A DNA stretch of 64,000 nucleotides from Myxococcales bacterium (GCA_020633315.1 JACKDV010000027.1:1-64000), one strand, 5' to 3'; shown: positions 8,938-18,323, counted from the stretch's first letter. Program-made: numbers and translations. Notes: generated from the letters alone by a model not told the origin.

Positions 8938-9613
8938 TTTCGACTCCTTGTCCGACCTGGATGGCAGCGCCGATGTAGACGCTGCTCAGGATCGTGAAGA
9001 TGTATGCCTGCAACAGACCGATGAGGAGGTCGAGCAGCATCAAGGGGATCGGCACGATGAGCCCGACCAGCGCCACGATGAGGCCCACCACCAGGTGACC
9101 GCTCATCATGTTGCCGAACAGGCGCAGGGCGAGCGCCAAGGTGCGCGAGACCTCGCTGATCACGTGGAGGGGAAACAGCAAGGGGTTGGGCCGCAGGTAG
9201 TGCCGCAGGTAGCCCAGCGGGCCGCGCGAGCGGATGCCCACCACGGGCACGGCCAGGAACACCAGCACGGCCAGGGCGCTGGCGGCCCCGAGGTTGGCCG
9301 TGGGCGCGGCCAGCCCGGGGAGCTGGCCCAGCAGCGCGGCCCCGGCGATGAACAGGAACAGGCTGCCCGCGAAGATCTCGAGCCCGGGCGCGGGGCGGCC
9401 GACGACCTCGGTGACCAGGCCGCGGATGAAGCCGTGGGTGAGCCGACCGACGGCCGCGAGGCGCCCCGCCGGGTGGTGGACCACCGCCCGCGCGACCACG
9501 CCGAAGACCACCAGCAGCGTCGCGGTGGTGGCCAGGCTGGTGAGCATGGTGGGGGTGATGGGCACGGGACCCAGCCACAGCAGCACGGGCTCGTCGAAGA
9601 TCTCGGGCCTCAT
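8930..9613 (-). CDS. atpB: N-type ATPase a subunit
   Basis: 227-residue integral membrane stator subunit with about five to six hydrophobic helices, shorter than E. coli a. It contains the essential Arg, here Arg164, in LALALRLFGNMMSGHLVVGL, and the conserved C-terminal helix LLQAYIFTILSSVYIGAAI. The ATG at 9611-9613 overlaps the atpR stop as ATGA and gives MRPEIFDEPVLLWLGP, a standard N-terminus for short a subunits; the longer in-frame extension overlaps atpR. Confidence 0.95.
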   Translation of the reverse strand: MRPEIFDEPVLLWLGPVPITPTMLTSLATTATLLVVFGVVARAVVHHPAGRLAAVGRLTHGFIRGLVTEVVGRPAPGLEIFAGSLFLFIAGAALLGQLPGLAAPTANLGAASALAVLVFLAVPVVGIRSRGPLGYLRHYLRPNPLLFPLHVISEVSRTLALALRLFGNMMSGHLVVGLIVALVGLIVPIPLMLLDLLIGLLQAYIFTILSSVYIGAAIQVGQGVENE

Positions 9614-9843
9614 CGCCACCTCCGCTGGACCACGAGCACCGCGACCACGAAGCCCAGCAGCCACCCGGCCGCGGCCGCGAGCACCTGGCCCCGCAGGGCG
9701 GCCACCACGAGCACCACCGCCACCAGCCCCAGGCGCAGCACGAAGCCCAGCGGGTGGGGCCGGTGCCCCACCGCTCGCGCGAGCAGCCCGGCCTGGGCGA
9801 GGCCCACGACCACGCCGGCGATCGCGAAGGTGGAGGTGATCAC
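9610..9843 (-). CDS. atpR: N-type ATPase accessory membrane protein AtpR
   Basis: 77 residues with two to three hydrophobic helices (roughly 3-25, 30-47 and 52-72) and a basic end (QRRWR). It lies exactly where AtpR is found in N-ATPase operons, between atpQ and atpB; AtpR is the family marker (a predicted membrane subunit of unknown detailed role, possibly helping c-ring assembly). The GTG start overlaps the atpQ stop as GTGA. The assignment relies on position, length and topology. Confidence 0.8.
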   Translation of the reverse strand: MITSTFAIAGVVVGLAQAGLLARAVGHRPHPLGFVLRLGLVAVVLVVAALRGQVLAAAAGWLLGFVVAVLVVQRRWR

Positions 9844-10142
9844 CCGCCGTCCTCCCGTACCGAGCGTGCGGCGAGGATGCTGCCCAGGGTGGTGCCCACG
9901 GTCAGCAGGATCAGGGTGAAGCGGATGCCGGTGTCGAAGCGGGCGTCGAGGGTGCGCCCGAGCAGCGCCCCGCCGGTGGCGAGCAGCACGATGGGCCAGC
10001 CCACGCTGCCCACCAGCGCCAGCGATCGCCAGAAGCGGTGGCCGGGCTCGCGACGGCGGAAGCGCTCGAGGTCGTGCCGCGTTCGCTCCCGCAGGTCGGG
10101 GCGCCGGAAGGCGACGGGGGGCTCGGGGCCGCGCTCAGTCAT
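9840..10142 (-). CDS. atpQ: N-type ATPase accessory membrane protein AtpQ (AtpI/AtpZ-like)
   Basis: 100 residues: a charged N-terminus (TERGPEPPVAFRRPDLRERT) and two membrane helices (SLALVGSVGWPIVLLATGGA and FTLILLTVGTTLGSILAA), like the AtpI/AtpZ group of ATPase assembly proteins. The ATG at 10140-10142 overlaps the end of atpC (ATGACTGA). Its place after atpC and before atpR is that of atpQ in the canonical N-ATPase order. Likely membrane-located; the function is inferred from the operon. Confidence 0.8.
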   Translation of the reverse strand: MTERGPEPPVAFRRPDLRERTRHDLERFRRREPGHRFWRSLALVGSVGWPIVLLATGGALLGRTLDARFDTGIRFTLILLTVGTTLGSILAARSVREDGG

Positions 10143-10551
10143 GGGCCCCCCTCGCACGGGTCCCCACCGGGCGGTGCCGCAGCTCCTGCACGATGCGCTC
10201 CTCGAGCTCGCCCAGGCGACGGCGCGCGGCCAGCTCGCTGTCGGGGGTGGAGAGCATGCGGTCGAGCTCGGCGAGCACCTCCTGCTCGTGCTCGCCCACC
10301 ACCGCGAAGGGGGTGTAGAGGGTGGCGAGCTCGCGCTCGCCCTGCAGCAGGCCGCCGGCCGTGGCTGCGAACGAGGTGCCCCCGTCGGCGTGCACCAGGA
10401 TCAGGCCGGGCTCCACCGCGGTCAGCAGGGGCTCGGTGCGCGGGCGCAGGCCGGCCTGGCCGGTCGCGGTGGGCACCCGGGCCGAGCGCAGCTGCCGGTC
10501 GAGCACGACCTCGGTGGGCGTGCGGATCACCAGCCGCAGTCCCTCAGCCAC
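10135..10551 (-). CDS. atpC: N-type ATPase epsilon subunit
   Basis: 138 residues. The N-terminal beta-sandwich (LRLVIRTPTEVVLDRQLRSA, then TAVEPGLILVHADGG) and the C-terminal helical pair (EVLAELDRMLSTPDSELAAR, then LGELEERIVQEL) match F1 epsilon, the rotor subunit that regulates hydrolysis. The GTG start overlaps the atpD stop (GTGGCTGA). It sits right behind atpD, which is the N-ATPase order; in F-type operons atpC likewise follows atpD, but there at the end of the operon. Confidence 0.92.
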   Translation of the reverse strand: MAEGLRLVIRTPTEVVLDRQLRSARVPTATGQAGLRPRTEPLLTAVEPGLILVHADGGTSFAATAGGLLQGERELATLYTPFAVVGEHEQEVLAELDRMLSTPDSELAARRRLGELEERIVQELRHRPVGTRARGAHD

Positions 10552-11965
10552 CGCTCACCTCCGCCAGGGTGCCGATCATGAACAGGCGATCCTCGGGCAG
10601 CTCGTCGCAGCGACCCTCGACGATGGCCGCGGTGTCCTCCACCGTCTGGGCCATGGGCACGCGACGCCCGGGCAGGCCGGTGAAGCCCTCGGTCACGTGG
10701 AAGGGCTGGGTGAGGAAGTTGCGGAGCCGGCGGGCGCGGGCGACCACGGTGCGGTCCTCGGGGGAGAGCTCGTCGATGCCCAGCATGGAGATGATGTCGC
10801 GCAGCTCCTCGAAGCGGGCGAGCAGGCGCCGGGCCTCCTCGGCCACCTCGTAGTGGCGCTCGCCCACCACGGTCGCGTCGAGGGCCTTGGACGAGGAGGT
10901 CAGCGGATCCACGGCGGGGTAGAAGCCCTCGGCCGCCACGTCGCGCGAGAGCACCAGCGCGCTGTCGATGTGCCAGAACGCGTGGGTCACCGCGGGGTCG
11001 CCGTAGTCGTCGGCCGGCACGTAGATCGCCTGCACCGCCAGCATGTCGCCGCGGTGGGTGGCGGTGATGCGCTCCTCGACCGCCGCCAGGTCGGCGGCGA
11101 GGGTGGGCTGGTAGCCCACGCGAGAGGGCAGCCGCCCCAGCAGGCCGCTCACCTCCATGCCCGCCTGCACGTGGCGATAGAGGTTGTCCACCACGAACAT
11201 CACGTCGAGCCCGAGGTCGTCGCGGAAGTGCTCGGCGATCGACAGCGCGGCCTCGCCGATCATGAAGCGGGCCCCCGGCGTCTCCTTCATCTGCCCGAAG
11301 ACCAGCGCGGTGCGATCGAGCACGCCGCGGCGCTGCATCTCGTTCCACAGCTCGAGGCCCTCGCGCGAGCGCTCGCCGATGCCGGCGAACACGGCCACGC
11401 CCTCGAACTCGGCCACCGCGTTGTGGATGAACTCGGTGAGCACGATGGTCTTGCCCACCCCGGCGCCCCCGAACACCGCGGCCCGGCCCCCCCGCAGGAA
11501 CGGGCAGAACAGGTCGATGACCTTGATCCCGGTCTCGTACACCTCGGTCCAGGGGCGGCGCTCGGCGGGCGGGGGCGGGGGGCGGCGCAGGGGCAGGCGC
11601 GCCTCGGCCTCCACGGGCGGCCCGCCGTCGAGGGGGTTGCCCAGCAGGTCGACGACCCGCCCGAGCAGGCCGCGTCCCACGGGCACGGTCAGCGGGTGGC
11701 CGTCGGTCCACACCTCGGCGCCGCGCGGCAGCCCGCGGGTGGAGTCCAGCGCGATCGCCCGCACGCGGGTCGGTCCCACGTGGGCCTGCACCACCGCGGT
11801 GACCGAGCCCCCGCGGGGGATCCGGCACGTCAGCGCGGCGGCCAGCGGCGGCACGCCCCCCTCGAGGTCGACCTCGATCACCGTGCCGCGCACCGCCGCC
11901 ACACGGCCGGGGGCGCGGGGCGAAGGGGACGGGGGCCCGGCGGCGCTGGTCGTGGGGGTGCTCAT
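10544..11965 (-). CDS. atpD: N-type ATPase beta subunit (catalytic)
   Basis: 473-residue catalytic subunit and first gene of the operon. Visible signatures: P-loop GGAGVGKT (166-173), the catalytic GIGERSREG motif, Walker B MFVVDNLYR, and the family signature YPAVDPLTSSS. The ATG at 11963-11965 gives MSTPTTSAAG; a longer frame exists upstream but looks non-coding. The nine genes read atpD-C-Q-R-B-E-F-A-G, the arrangement of the N-ATPase (formerly archaeal/marine Na+-type F-ATPase), a mobile second ATPase in scattered bacteria. 127 bases separate it from the upstream patatin gene. Confidence 0.96.
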   Translation of the reverse strand: MSTPTTSAAGPPSPSPRAPGRVAAVRGTVIEVDLEGGVPPLAAALTCRIPRGGSVTAVVQAHVGPTRVRAIALDSTRGLPRGAEVWTDGHPLTVPVGRGLLGRVVDLLGNPLDGGPPVEAEARLPLRRPPPPPAERRPWTEVYETGIKVIDLFCPFLRGGRAAVFGGAGVGKTIVLTEFIHNAVAEFEGVAVFAGIGERSREGLELWNEMQRRGVLDRTALVFGQMKETPGARFMIGEAALSIAEHFRDDLGLDVMFVVDNLYRHVQAGMEVSGLLGRLPSRVGYQPTLAADLAAVEERITATHRGDMLAVQAIYVPADDYGDPAVTHAFWHIDSALVLSRDVAAEGFYPAVDPLTSSSKALDATVVGERHYEVAEEARRLLARFEELRDIISMLGIDELSPEDRTVVARARRLRNFLTQPFHVTEGFTGLPGRRVPMAQTVEDTAAIVEGRCDELPEDRLFMIGTLAEVSGG

Positions 11966-12092
11966 GGCAGGGGCGGCAAGGACAGTAAGGCTCCTGCTTC
12001 CCGCCGCTCGGCGCAACGATGCCCGGCCCGGCTCGGGTGCGACGCGCAATCATTTCGGCTTGCCGCCGCGCCCGGGCGTGCTGCAGCCCGGG

Positions 12093-14342
12093 CTACCAGG
12101 GTGGGTTGGAGTCGGCGGCCTTGAGGAAGCGGCGGGCCAGCCCGCCCTCGAGCTCGTCCTGGTCGGAGCCCCCGAGGCTCTCCAGGCCCTCGCCGATGGA
12201 GAAGTCGAGCAGCGCCGGGTCCTCGGACTTCTCCTGCAGCTCGGTCAGGCCCTGGCAGGTCCGCAGGCCGATCTTGAAGCCGAGCGCCCGGTAGGCCTCG
12301 AACTGGGCCTCGTCGAAGAACTGGTCGGCGGTGCTCTGGTGGGGGAAGTCGGGGTTGGCGTCGCGATACTGCTCGATGTAGGGCAGCTCGCGCTCGCCCA
12401 TCGAGGCCTTGATGTACAGCAGCCAGCCCAGCTCGCCGTCGCCGTAGTCGATGCGGCCGATCGCGTAGTTGCGCTTGCTGCGACCATCCTCGTCCTTGGC
12501 GAGCCCGTCGAGGTTGATGTCGATGTGCACGCCCATGTCGGTGGCAGCGTAGCGGATGATCGTGGCCAGGCCGGTGAAGGTCATCTTCGGATCGGCCTCG
12601 CCGTCGCCGCACACGATCACCCGGCAGCGGCGGCGCAGCAGCTCGTAGATCCCCAGGTTCTCGATGTGGCCGCCGTCCGACACGTTGACGTGGCGCCCGC
12701 GGTCGTCGGGGCGCGACAGGGCCTCGGTGACCAGGTGGCTCAGCCCCACCCCGATGTCGCCCCACAGCCCCACCTTGTCCGCGGCCGCGCGCTGGGGGTG
12801 GGGGAGCCAGTAGCCCAGGCGCACGTTGAGCAGCGTCATCAGCAGCGACAGCGAGCGCATGGTGAACGAGCCCATGTTGGGGGCCGCGGCCGCGCCCGAG
12901 ATCGCCAGCGCGGTGCCCAGGCTCAGGTGGTGATCGGCGGCCTCCAGCTTGGGGGTGCGGCAGTAGCCGGTGCGCACGCTGCCGCAGAAGTGCTTGCTGA
13001 ACAAGAAGAAGTCCGACTGCCGCCCGCGCAGGGCCGGGTCGTGGCTGCCCTGCATGTTCATCGCGGTGTTCACCAGGTGGTAGGGCGCGACGGTGCCCTC
13101 GGCGTTGAGCTCGGACAGCCGCAGGGGATCGGTCGGTCGCACCGCCTGGGCCTGGGGCGAGTCCACCTGGAAGAGGTAGGCCTCGCTCAGCCGGTCGCGG
13201 TAGTACTGGTGGACCGAGGTCGAGTTGGCGTCGAGGAAGAGCAGCACGTAGACGAGCAGCGCCGCGCCGCCGCCGTAGACCGCGAGCTGGATCGTCGCGG
13301 GGTCGAGGCCGGCGGGGGGGAACAGCACCAGCTCGCCCAGGGCGAGGTACACCATCAGCAGGATGAGGGGGCCGGCCGCCGAGGCCACCAGCAAGATCAG
13401 CCCCTTGCGGAGCTTGTCGACGAGCCCGGGATCCTGGCCATCGCTCGCGCTCGAGCGGGGCAGGGCGGAGGCCACCGCCGACAGCGAGGTGAGCCCGGGC
13501 AGCACGATGGAGTCGCTGCGGTGGTACCAGCGCAGCACCAGCGGCAGGCACTCCGCGATCGCGAGCGCCACCACCAGCTGCAGGAGCACCGCGTACAGCG
13601 AGACGCCCCGGCCGCGCTGCTCGAGGTCGCGGTCCCCACGGCGGGCCTCGATCAGCCACGACAGCAGCGGGAAGGCCACGATCGCGAGCAAGAGCAGAGC
13701 CAGGGCCACGCCGGTGGCCAGGAAGGGCGGGTACCCGTCGGGCAGCGAGCGACCGAGGCGGGAGAGCCCGGCGCCGAAGGTGAGGTGCGTGAGCCCGACC
13801 AGGGCGATCACGAAGGGCACCATCGACAGGGTGTTGACCAGCATGCCGCGCAGCATCACGGCCACGATGCCGAAGTAGCCCCAGGTGCCCTCGTTGACGA
13901 GGTACTCGCTGCGGTCTCGCAGGTGCCGCAGTGCGATGGGCTCCTGGCGCCCCGACTCGAGGAACAGCGGGAACGCCTTGGTCCAGCGGCTGTCGGCCGA
14001 GGGGCGGTTGAGCAGCGAGCTGAGGCACGAGCCGATGTAGCCCCCGCCCGAGACGGTGGAGAGGTAGTCGAAGCGCGGCAGCAGGCCGACCTTGGCCAGC
14101 GCCTGGGTCACGCCCAGGTTGAAGGTGGCGGTGCGGATGCCCCCGCCCGAGAACGCCAGGCCGAACAGCCGCAGCTCGGTGCTCGGCACCAGCTTGCCCT
14201 CGGCGACGCGATCGGGAGGCTCGGGGGCCCCGGCGCGGCGGGCCACCTCGCGCCGCCGCTCCATCACCGTGGCGTACTCGGCCGGGAAGACCTCCTCTAC
14301 GAATTCATCCGTCCACCCTGCGACGTCGGGTCCATCCCCCAT
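12093..14342 (-). CDS. Patatin-like phospholipase with transmembrane insertion
   Basis: 749-residue predicted acyl hydrolase. The oxyanion loop is SGGGIR (65-70), the nucleophile is Ser98 in STVSGGGYIG, and the catalytic Asp556 lies in VSDGGHIENLGIYELL, so the Ser-Asp dyad is complete although about 450 residues apart. Between them lie around five hydrophobic segments (about residues 145-420: e.g. FLATGVALALLLLAIVAF, YAVLLQLVVALAIAECL, LAVYGGGAALLVYVLLFL), so the lipase is probably integral to the membrane. Typical patatins are half this size; large membrane versions occur in several bacteria. The likely substrate is membrane phospholipid. It may share transcripts with its upstream neighbours (31-base gap). 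Confidence 0.88.
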   Translation of the reverse strand: MGDGPDVAGWTDEFVEEVFPAEYATVMERRREVARRAGAPEPPDRVAEGKLVPSTELRLFGLAFSGGGIRTATFNLGVTQALAKVGLLPRFDYLSTVSGGGYIGSCLSSLLNRPSADSRWTKAFPLFLESGRQEPIALRHLRDRSEYLVNEGTWGYFGIVAVMLRGMLVNTLSMVPFVIALVGLTHLTFGAGLSRLGRSLPDGYPPFLATGVALALLLLAIVAFPLLSWLIEARRGDRDLEQRGRGVSLYAVLLQLVVALAIAECLPLVLRWYHRSDSIVLPGLTSLSAVASALPRSSASDGQDPGLVDKLRKGLILLVASAAGPLILLMVYLALGELVLFPPAGLDPATIQLAVYGGGAALLVYVLLFLDANSTSVHQYYRDRLSEAYLFQVDSPQAQAVRPTDPLRLSELNAEGTVAPYHLVNTAMNMQGSHDPALRGRQSDFFLFSKHFCGSVRTGYCRTPKLEAADHHLSLGTALAISGAAAAPNMGSFTMRSLSLLMTLLNVRLGYWLPHPQRAAADKVGLWGDIGVGLSHLVTEALSRPDDRGRHVNVSDGGHIENLGIYELLRRRCRVIVCGDGEADPKMTFTGLATIIRYAATDMGVHIDINLDGLAKDEDGRSKRNYAIGRIDYGDGELGWLLYIKASMGERELPYIEQYRDANPDFPHQSTADQFFDEAQFEAYRALGFKIGLRTCQGLTELQEKSEDPALLDFSIGEGLESLGGSDQDELEGGLARRFLKAADSNPPW

Positions 14343-14348
14343 TGCCCC

Positions 14349-14354
14349 ATGGTA
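14349..14354 (-). promoter_or_regulatory. -10-like box TACCAT
   Basis: TACCAT lies 6 bases before the ATG of the patatin-like gene. It fits the TAnnnT pattern seen at other starts in this window, but the gene also has a close upstream neighbour on the same strand. Confidence 0.3.
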
Positions 14355-14373
14355 CCGGCCGGGGGCCGCAGGG

Positions 14374-14730
14374 TCACCGCACCAGGCCCGACAGCTCGCG
14401 CAGCGGCGCGGTGGCTCCGAGCTGCGCGATCACGACGGTGGCCCAGCCGAGCGCCGCCACCAGCCATAAGGGCCACGCGCTCGGGCGACCTCGCAGCAGC
14501 AGCAGCGCGGCGACGATGGCCGCGGGCGCCCCCACTCGAAAGGGGGGGCTCAGGACGAGCGTGGTGATCGCGGGCAGGTGGGCCGAGGCCTGGAAGCCCG
14601 CGTAGAGCTCCAGGTACGCCCCGTGGCTCACGGCCTGCCACGCGAGCATGCCCACCGCGGCCAGGGCCAGCCCCGCCGCCACGCCGTGCGAGTACCTCGG
14701 GCGCTCTCGTGCCGTCTCGGGGGCGTCCAC
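14374..14730 (-). CDS. Small integral membrane protein, function unknown
   Basis: 118 residues, not recognised. It has four likely membrane segments: HGVAAGLALAAVGMLAWQAV, a weaker one around SAHLPAITTLVLSP, VGAPAAIVAALLLL and WLVAALGWATVVIAQLG. The start is a GTG two bases after the TGA of the VWA lipoprotein gene; there is no better start, and the close spacing argues for translational coupling. It may help display or process that lipoprotein, or simply be co-transcribed with the patatin gene that follows 31 bases downstream. Confidence 0.7.
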   Translation of the reverse strand: MDAPETARERPRYSHGVAAGLALAAVGMLAWQAVSHGAYLELYAGFQASAHLPAITTLVLSPPFRVGAPAAIVAALLLLRGRPSAWPLWLVAALGWATVVIAQLGATAPLRELSGLVR

Positions 14731-14732
14731 GC

Positions 14733-16454
14733 TCAGATCTCGTCGCAGGTGGTGCCCACCGGGGCCGCGAGCTGGCAGCTCACGTCCACCGAGGTGCCGG
14801 CCGCGATCGGCACGCCCACCCGGCGCTCCACGATGAACTCCACGTTGGAGCCCACGGTCAGGCACTGGGCCGACATGTCGTCGAAGACGTTGGGGGTGGA
14901 GCCGTCGAGGTCGGTGAGGGCTCGGAAGCAGGCGTGCACCTCGGGCGCCGGGAAGTCCCAGGTGTCGTCCACCAGCACGCAGGGCGGCACGGGCTCGTCG
15001 GGGACGGGCCCGGCGAAGGTCTCCACCAGGCTGCAGTCGGGGTCGAGCTCCGGGGTGGCGAGGTCGCCATCGACCACGCAGCCGTTGATGCAGGCGCGCT
15101 CGTTGATCTCGCCGATCGCGTCGGCGATCTGCGACAGCGCCCCCCCGTAGTCGTCCGAGCAGATCGAGTACAGGTTGCGCTCGGTGGTGGCGAAGGCCTC
15201 GGCGAACTCCCGCAGGCGCACGGGCGGGATGCCGGGGGGATCCTGGAAGGTCTCGGTGCCCACGCCGCAGCCGGGGCCGATGCCGTACTCCCAGTTGAAG
15301 TCCTGGAAGGCCGAGTCGGCGTAGGTGAGCACGCCGGTCTCGGGGTAGTCCACCGGCACGCCGCCGAGCAGGGCCACGAGCACCTCGCCCTGGCCGCCCT
15401 CCTGCTGCTTCTGCTCGGCGATGTCGGTGAGCACGTCGATGTAGCGCGACAGCGGGTAGAGGAGCATCTCGTCCTCGTCGGTGGTGACCAGGCCGTCGCG
15501 GTCCTTGTTCACCGCCACGCAGTCGTCGTACACGCCGGGTCCGCCCGTGCAGCTCACCCCCGCCGTCCAGCACACCCCCGAGCTGGCGCGGTCGGGGTGG
15601 GTCCAGAACGCCATGCCCAGGTCGCTCGACAGCCACGCCGCGTCGGAGGGATCGGCCGAGCAGTCGGCCTCGTCGGTCACGAAGATCACCGCGAGCACGG
15701 CGTCCCGCCGGATGAAGCCCTCGGTGTCGTTGACCAGGGCGTTGCGCATCGACTCGAGGTGCTTCTCGAGCCCGGGGCCGTTGATCCCCTGCGGGCCCAC
15801 GCACTGCAGGGCCTCGGCCATGCCCACGCCGGGCGGGAGGTTGGTCTCGCCGTTGCTCTTCTCCACCCACGGGTCGGGGATGGCGATGGTGTCGAGCTCG
15901 CAGTGGTCGAGGCAGCCGCGCTGCTGCTCGTCGATGTCGCCGAACTGCCAGGTGAAGAGGAACTCGTCGAGGCGCGAGCGGCAGCTGGTGGCCCGCAGGC
16001 TGCCGTTGCCCGCGGTGGTGGTGATGCCGATGCGATAGTTGGCCCCCACCTGCTGTCCCTCGAGCACGTCGATGAAGGTGGCGAAGTTCTCGGCCAGGGT
16101 GCCCTGCTCGCCGCCCATCGAGCCCGAGTTGTCGATCACGAACAGGATGTCGACCGCGCGCCGCAGGCTGAGCTCGAGGGTGCAGACGTCGGGCGAGTCG
16201 GCGCACGACAGCGGCCCGGTGGAGGAGTCGCCCGTGGTGCTGGTGGAGGTGGTGCCGGGATCGATGGTGGTGGCGGTGGTCGCCGTGGTCACCGGAGGGA
16301 TCGAGGGACCCGTGCCATCGAGGGTGCTGTCGCCCACGTCGAGGCCCGTGGTCGCGCCGTCGCCCGAGCCTCCGCCGCCCGTGCCGGTGATGCCGGGCGG
16401 GGAGCGACCGCATCCCGCGAGGATCACCAGCGCTGCCAGGGTCGGATGCCGCAT
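14733..16454 (-). CDS. VWA-domain lipoprotein
   Basis: 573 residues starting MRHPTLAALVILAGC (lipobox ILAGC), then a Gly/Ser/Thr linker to about residue 85. The VWA domain opens with VDILFVIDNSGSM, an intact MIDAS motif (DxSxS), and continues with VLAVIFVTDEADC. The C-terminal third contains many Cys and no recognised enzyme motif. Proteins of this type bind ligands through a divalent metal at the MIDAS site on the outer surface; the partner is unknown. It is one of three VWA lipoproteins in the window and probably heads a small operon with the 118-residue membrane protein. Confidence 0.85.
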   Translation of the reverse strand: MRHPTLAALVILAGCGRSPPGITGTGGGGSGDGATTGLDVGDSTLDGTGPSIPPVTTATTATTIDPGTTSTSTTGDSSTGPLSCADSPDVCTLELSLRRAVDILFVIDNSGSMGGEQGTLAENFATFIDVLEGQQVGANYRIGITTTAGNGSLRATSCRSRLDEFLFTWQFGDIDEQQRGCLDHCELDTIAIPDPWVEKSNGETNLPPGVGMAEALQCVGPQGINGPGLEKHLESMRNALVNDTEGFIRRDAVLAVIFVTDEADCSADPSDAAWLSSDLGMAFWTHPDRASSGVCWTAGVSCTGGPGVYDDCVAVNKDRDGLVTTDEDEMLLYPLSRYIDVLTDIAEQKQQEGGQGEVLVALLGGVPVDYPETGVLTYADSAFQDFNWEYGIGPGCGVGTETFQDPPGIPPVRLREFAEAFATTERNLYSICSDDYGGALSQIADAIGEINERACINGCVVDGDLATPELDPDCSLVETFAGPVPDEPVPPCVLVDDTWDFPAPEVHACFRALTDLDGSTPNVFDDMSAQCLTVGSNVEFIVERRVGVPIAAGTSVDVSCQLAAPVGTTCDEI

Positions 16455-16693
16455 GGGAGACGAGCTTCCCTAGGGCTACGCTACGGGCATTGGGGCGCCG
16501 GGGCAAGCGCGATGGGAGCGTCGAGACACCGCGGCTGCGTGGGACTGCTGCCAGTGCTCTGTCGAGGGGCGTGCACGGCCCGCCGACCGGTTGCATCGGC
16601 GTGGCCGATCGAGGCCCGCGGTGAGCCCTGGTCCCGAGTCGGGGCCAGGTGCCTCGTCCGCGGGCCCGTGCGCGCGAGCCCGATCGAGCTCGA

Positions 16694-17131
16694 TCACCGT
16701 GCGTCGGTCCAGCAGATCTCGCCGCAGTCGTTCCCGTATGCGTCACACATGAAGGGCTCGCAGCGCTCCTTGACGCGGAACTGGTCTCCACCGTCGACGG
16801 CTCGCAGCGTCCACGCCCGCTCCGTTCCATGGCCCTCGAAGCCGATGATGTCGAAGTAGTCGAGCATGGGGATCGGCTGGGGCATCGAGGGGCAACGCAC
16901 GATGAAGTGATCGAACGCGATGTCCTCCTCGACCTCGTCGAAGGTGTAGGTGGAGCCGTCGCTGAGATCCACGAAGAACACCCGCTCGGAATCGGCCGCC
17001 AGCTCCTCGGCCACGTCGACGCCGTCGAAGTAGCGCGAGGAGTCGTCGGCGCCCTCGGGAAGGGGTTCGTGGTCACACGCCAGGGCGGGTAGGGCCAGGA
17101 GCAGGATGGAGAGGAATCGTGGGGTCATCAT
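16694..17131 (-). CDS. Small lipoprotein, function unknown
   Basis: 145 residues. MMTPRFLSILLLALPALAC is a clear lipoprotein signal peptide (either of two adjacent Met codons can start). The mature part is acidic with four Cys near the end (CEPFMC, CGEIC) that could form two disulfides. No family is recognised. It stands alone: 239 bases without a visible gene separate it from the VWA gene downstream, and the GH88/105-like gene lies upstream on the same strand. Confidence 0.72.
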   Translation of the reverse strand: MMTPRFLSILLLALPALACDHEPLPEGADDSSRYFDGVDVAEELAADSERVFFVDLSDGSTYTFDEVEEDIAFDHFIVRCPSMPQPIPMLDYFDIIGFEGHGTERAWTLRAVDGGDQFRVKERCEPFMCDAYGNDCGEICWTDAR

Positions 17132-17204
17132 CCATCGAGGTAGGCGGAGGCACCATTTCGATCCATGGGGAGCGCCGCCCGTCGCGGTTCGTCGACGCTG
17201 CCGC

Positions 17205-18323
17205 TCAGGGCTCGCGACGCAGCTCGGCCGCGAGCAGCAGGTACGCGCCCACGCCGTAGGGCACGTCGCTGCGCCGAGGCACCATCACGTAGGCCGCACG
17301 ACGCCCGGGGATGGTGGGCCCCGAGCTGCTCGCGACCACCGGGCCGTCCCGACGCGCCCGCAGCCGGCGCTCGAGGGTGGCCAGCGTCTGGCGGGCCTCG
17401 TCGCGATGCCACGCCGGCAGCACGCCCTGGCGCGCGCCCTTGGCCAGCGCGTAGGCGGCCAGCGCCGTGCCCGAGCTCTCGAGCGGAGCGCGGCGATCGT
17501 CGAGCACGGTGGCCCAGGTGCCGTCGACGCGACGGTGGGCGTGCAGGCCCTCGGCGAGGCGGCGCAGGATCGCCAGGGTGGAGGCGCGCTCGGCCGTGCC
17601 GGGCTCCATGGTGTCGAGCAGCTCCACCAGCGACAGGGCCACCCAGCCGTTGCCGCGCAGCCAGAAGACCTCGCCCTCGGGGCGGGTCCGTCCGCGCTCG
17701 TGCAGGTAGGCGTGGCGGAACAGACCCGTGCTCGGGTCCTGCAGCGCGGCGGCGAAGATCGCCGGCTGGGCGTGGGCGAAGGCCACCAGCGCGGGGTCGT
17801 CGAGGGCCTGCCCCACCCACGCCGCGCTCAGGCCGTACATCACCAGCGAGTCCACCCAGATCGACGCGGGGTACAGCCGACCGAGGGCGGTGCGGGGATC
17901 GAGGTGATCGAGGGCGCCCAGCGAATTGCGGGGGGCCTGCCGTAGGTACTCGGCCACGCGCTCCACCGCGGGGCGGGCCCGCTCGTCGCCGCGCATCAGC
18001 AAGAGCGCGGCCGCCATCGCGGGGGCGCAGTCGTCGGGGCGACGGATCCGGGGCGGGGCATGGGCCGCGTAGTGCTCGGCGAGCCGTTCCTGCCACGGCC
18101 CGTCGTCGACCTCGGCGAGTCGGGCCAGACCCAGGCTCAGGATCGCGGTCTCCCAGCGCCAGGGCTGCTGCGAAGGGGGATGGCGCTCGACGCTGCGAAG
18201 GGCGACCTCCGTGGCCCGATCGGCGCGCCCTCCCGCGGGGCTCGTGGCGGGGGGCGAGGTGGCGGGCCTCGTGCAGCCGGCGGCGAGGACCGACGCGAGG
18301 CCGAGGAGCATGGCGCGGTTCAT
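17205..18323 (-). CDS. Lipoprotein glycoside hydrolase, GH88/GH105-like
   Basis: 372 residues starting MNRAMLLGLASVLAAGC (lipobox AAGC), so likely anchored outside the cytoplasm. The (alpha/alpha)6-barrel signatures of unsaturated uronyl hydrolases are visible: ASIWVDSLVMYG with candidate catalytic Asp158, and FWLRGNGWVALSLVELL (about 220-236), the hallmark RGNGW motif. Family members remove unsaturated uronic acid residues from oligosaccharides left by polysaccharide lyases, e.g. rhamnogalacturonan or glycosaminoglycan fragments. No lyase or sugar transporter is adjacent, so the substrate is not indicated. The in-frame region before the Met is not signal-peptide-like. Confidence 0.8.
   Translation of the reverse strand: MNRAMLLGLASVLAAGCTRPATSPPATSPAGGRADRATEVALRSVERHPPSQQPWRWETAILSLGLARLAEVDDGPWQERLAEHYAAHAPPRIRRPDDCAPAMAAALLLMRGDERARPAVERVAEYLRQAPRNSLGALDHLDPRTALGRLYPASIWVDSLVMYGLSAAWVGQALDDPALVAFAHAQPAIFAAALQDPSTGLFRHAYLHERGRTRPEGEVFWLRGNGWVALSLVELLDTMEPGTAERASTLAILRRLAEGLHAHRRVDGTWATVLDDRRAPLESSGTALAAYALAKGARQGVLPAWHRDEARQTLATLERRLRARRDGPVVASSSGPTIPGRRAAYVMVPRRSDVPYGVGAYLLLAAELRREP

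Noticed and set aside
14374..17076. A single 900-codon frame spanning several genes
   Set aside because: Only its last 118 codons look like protein (the small membrane protein); the rest is a shadow of the VWA gene in another frame.
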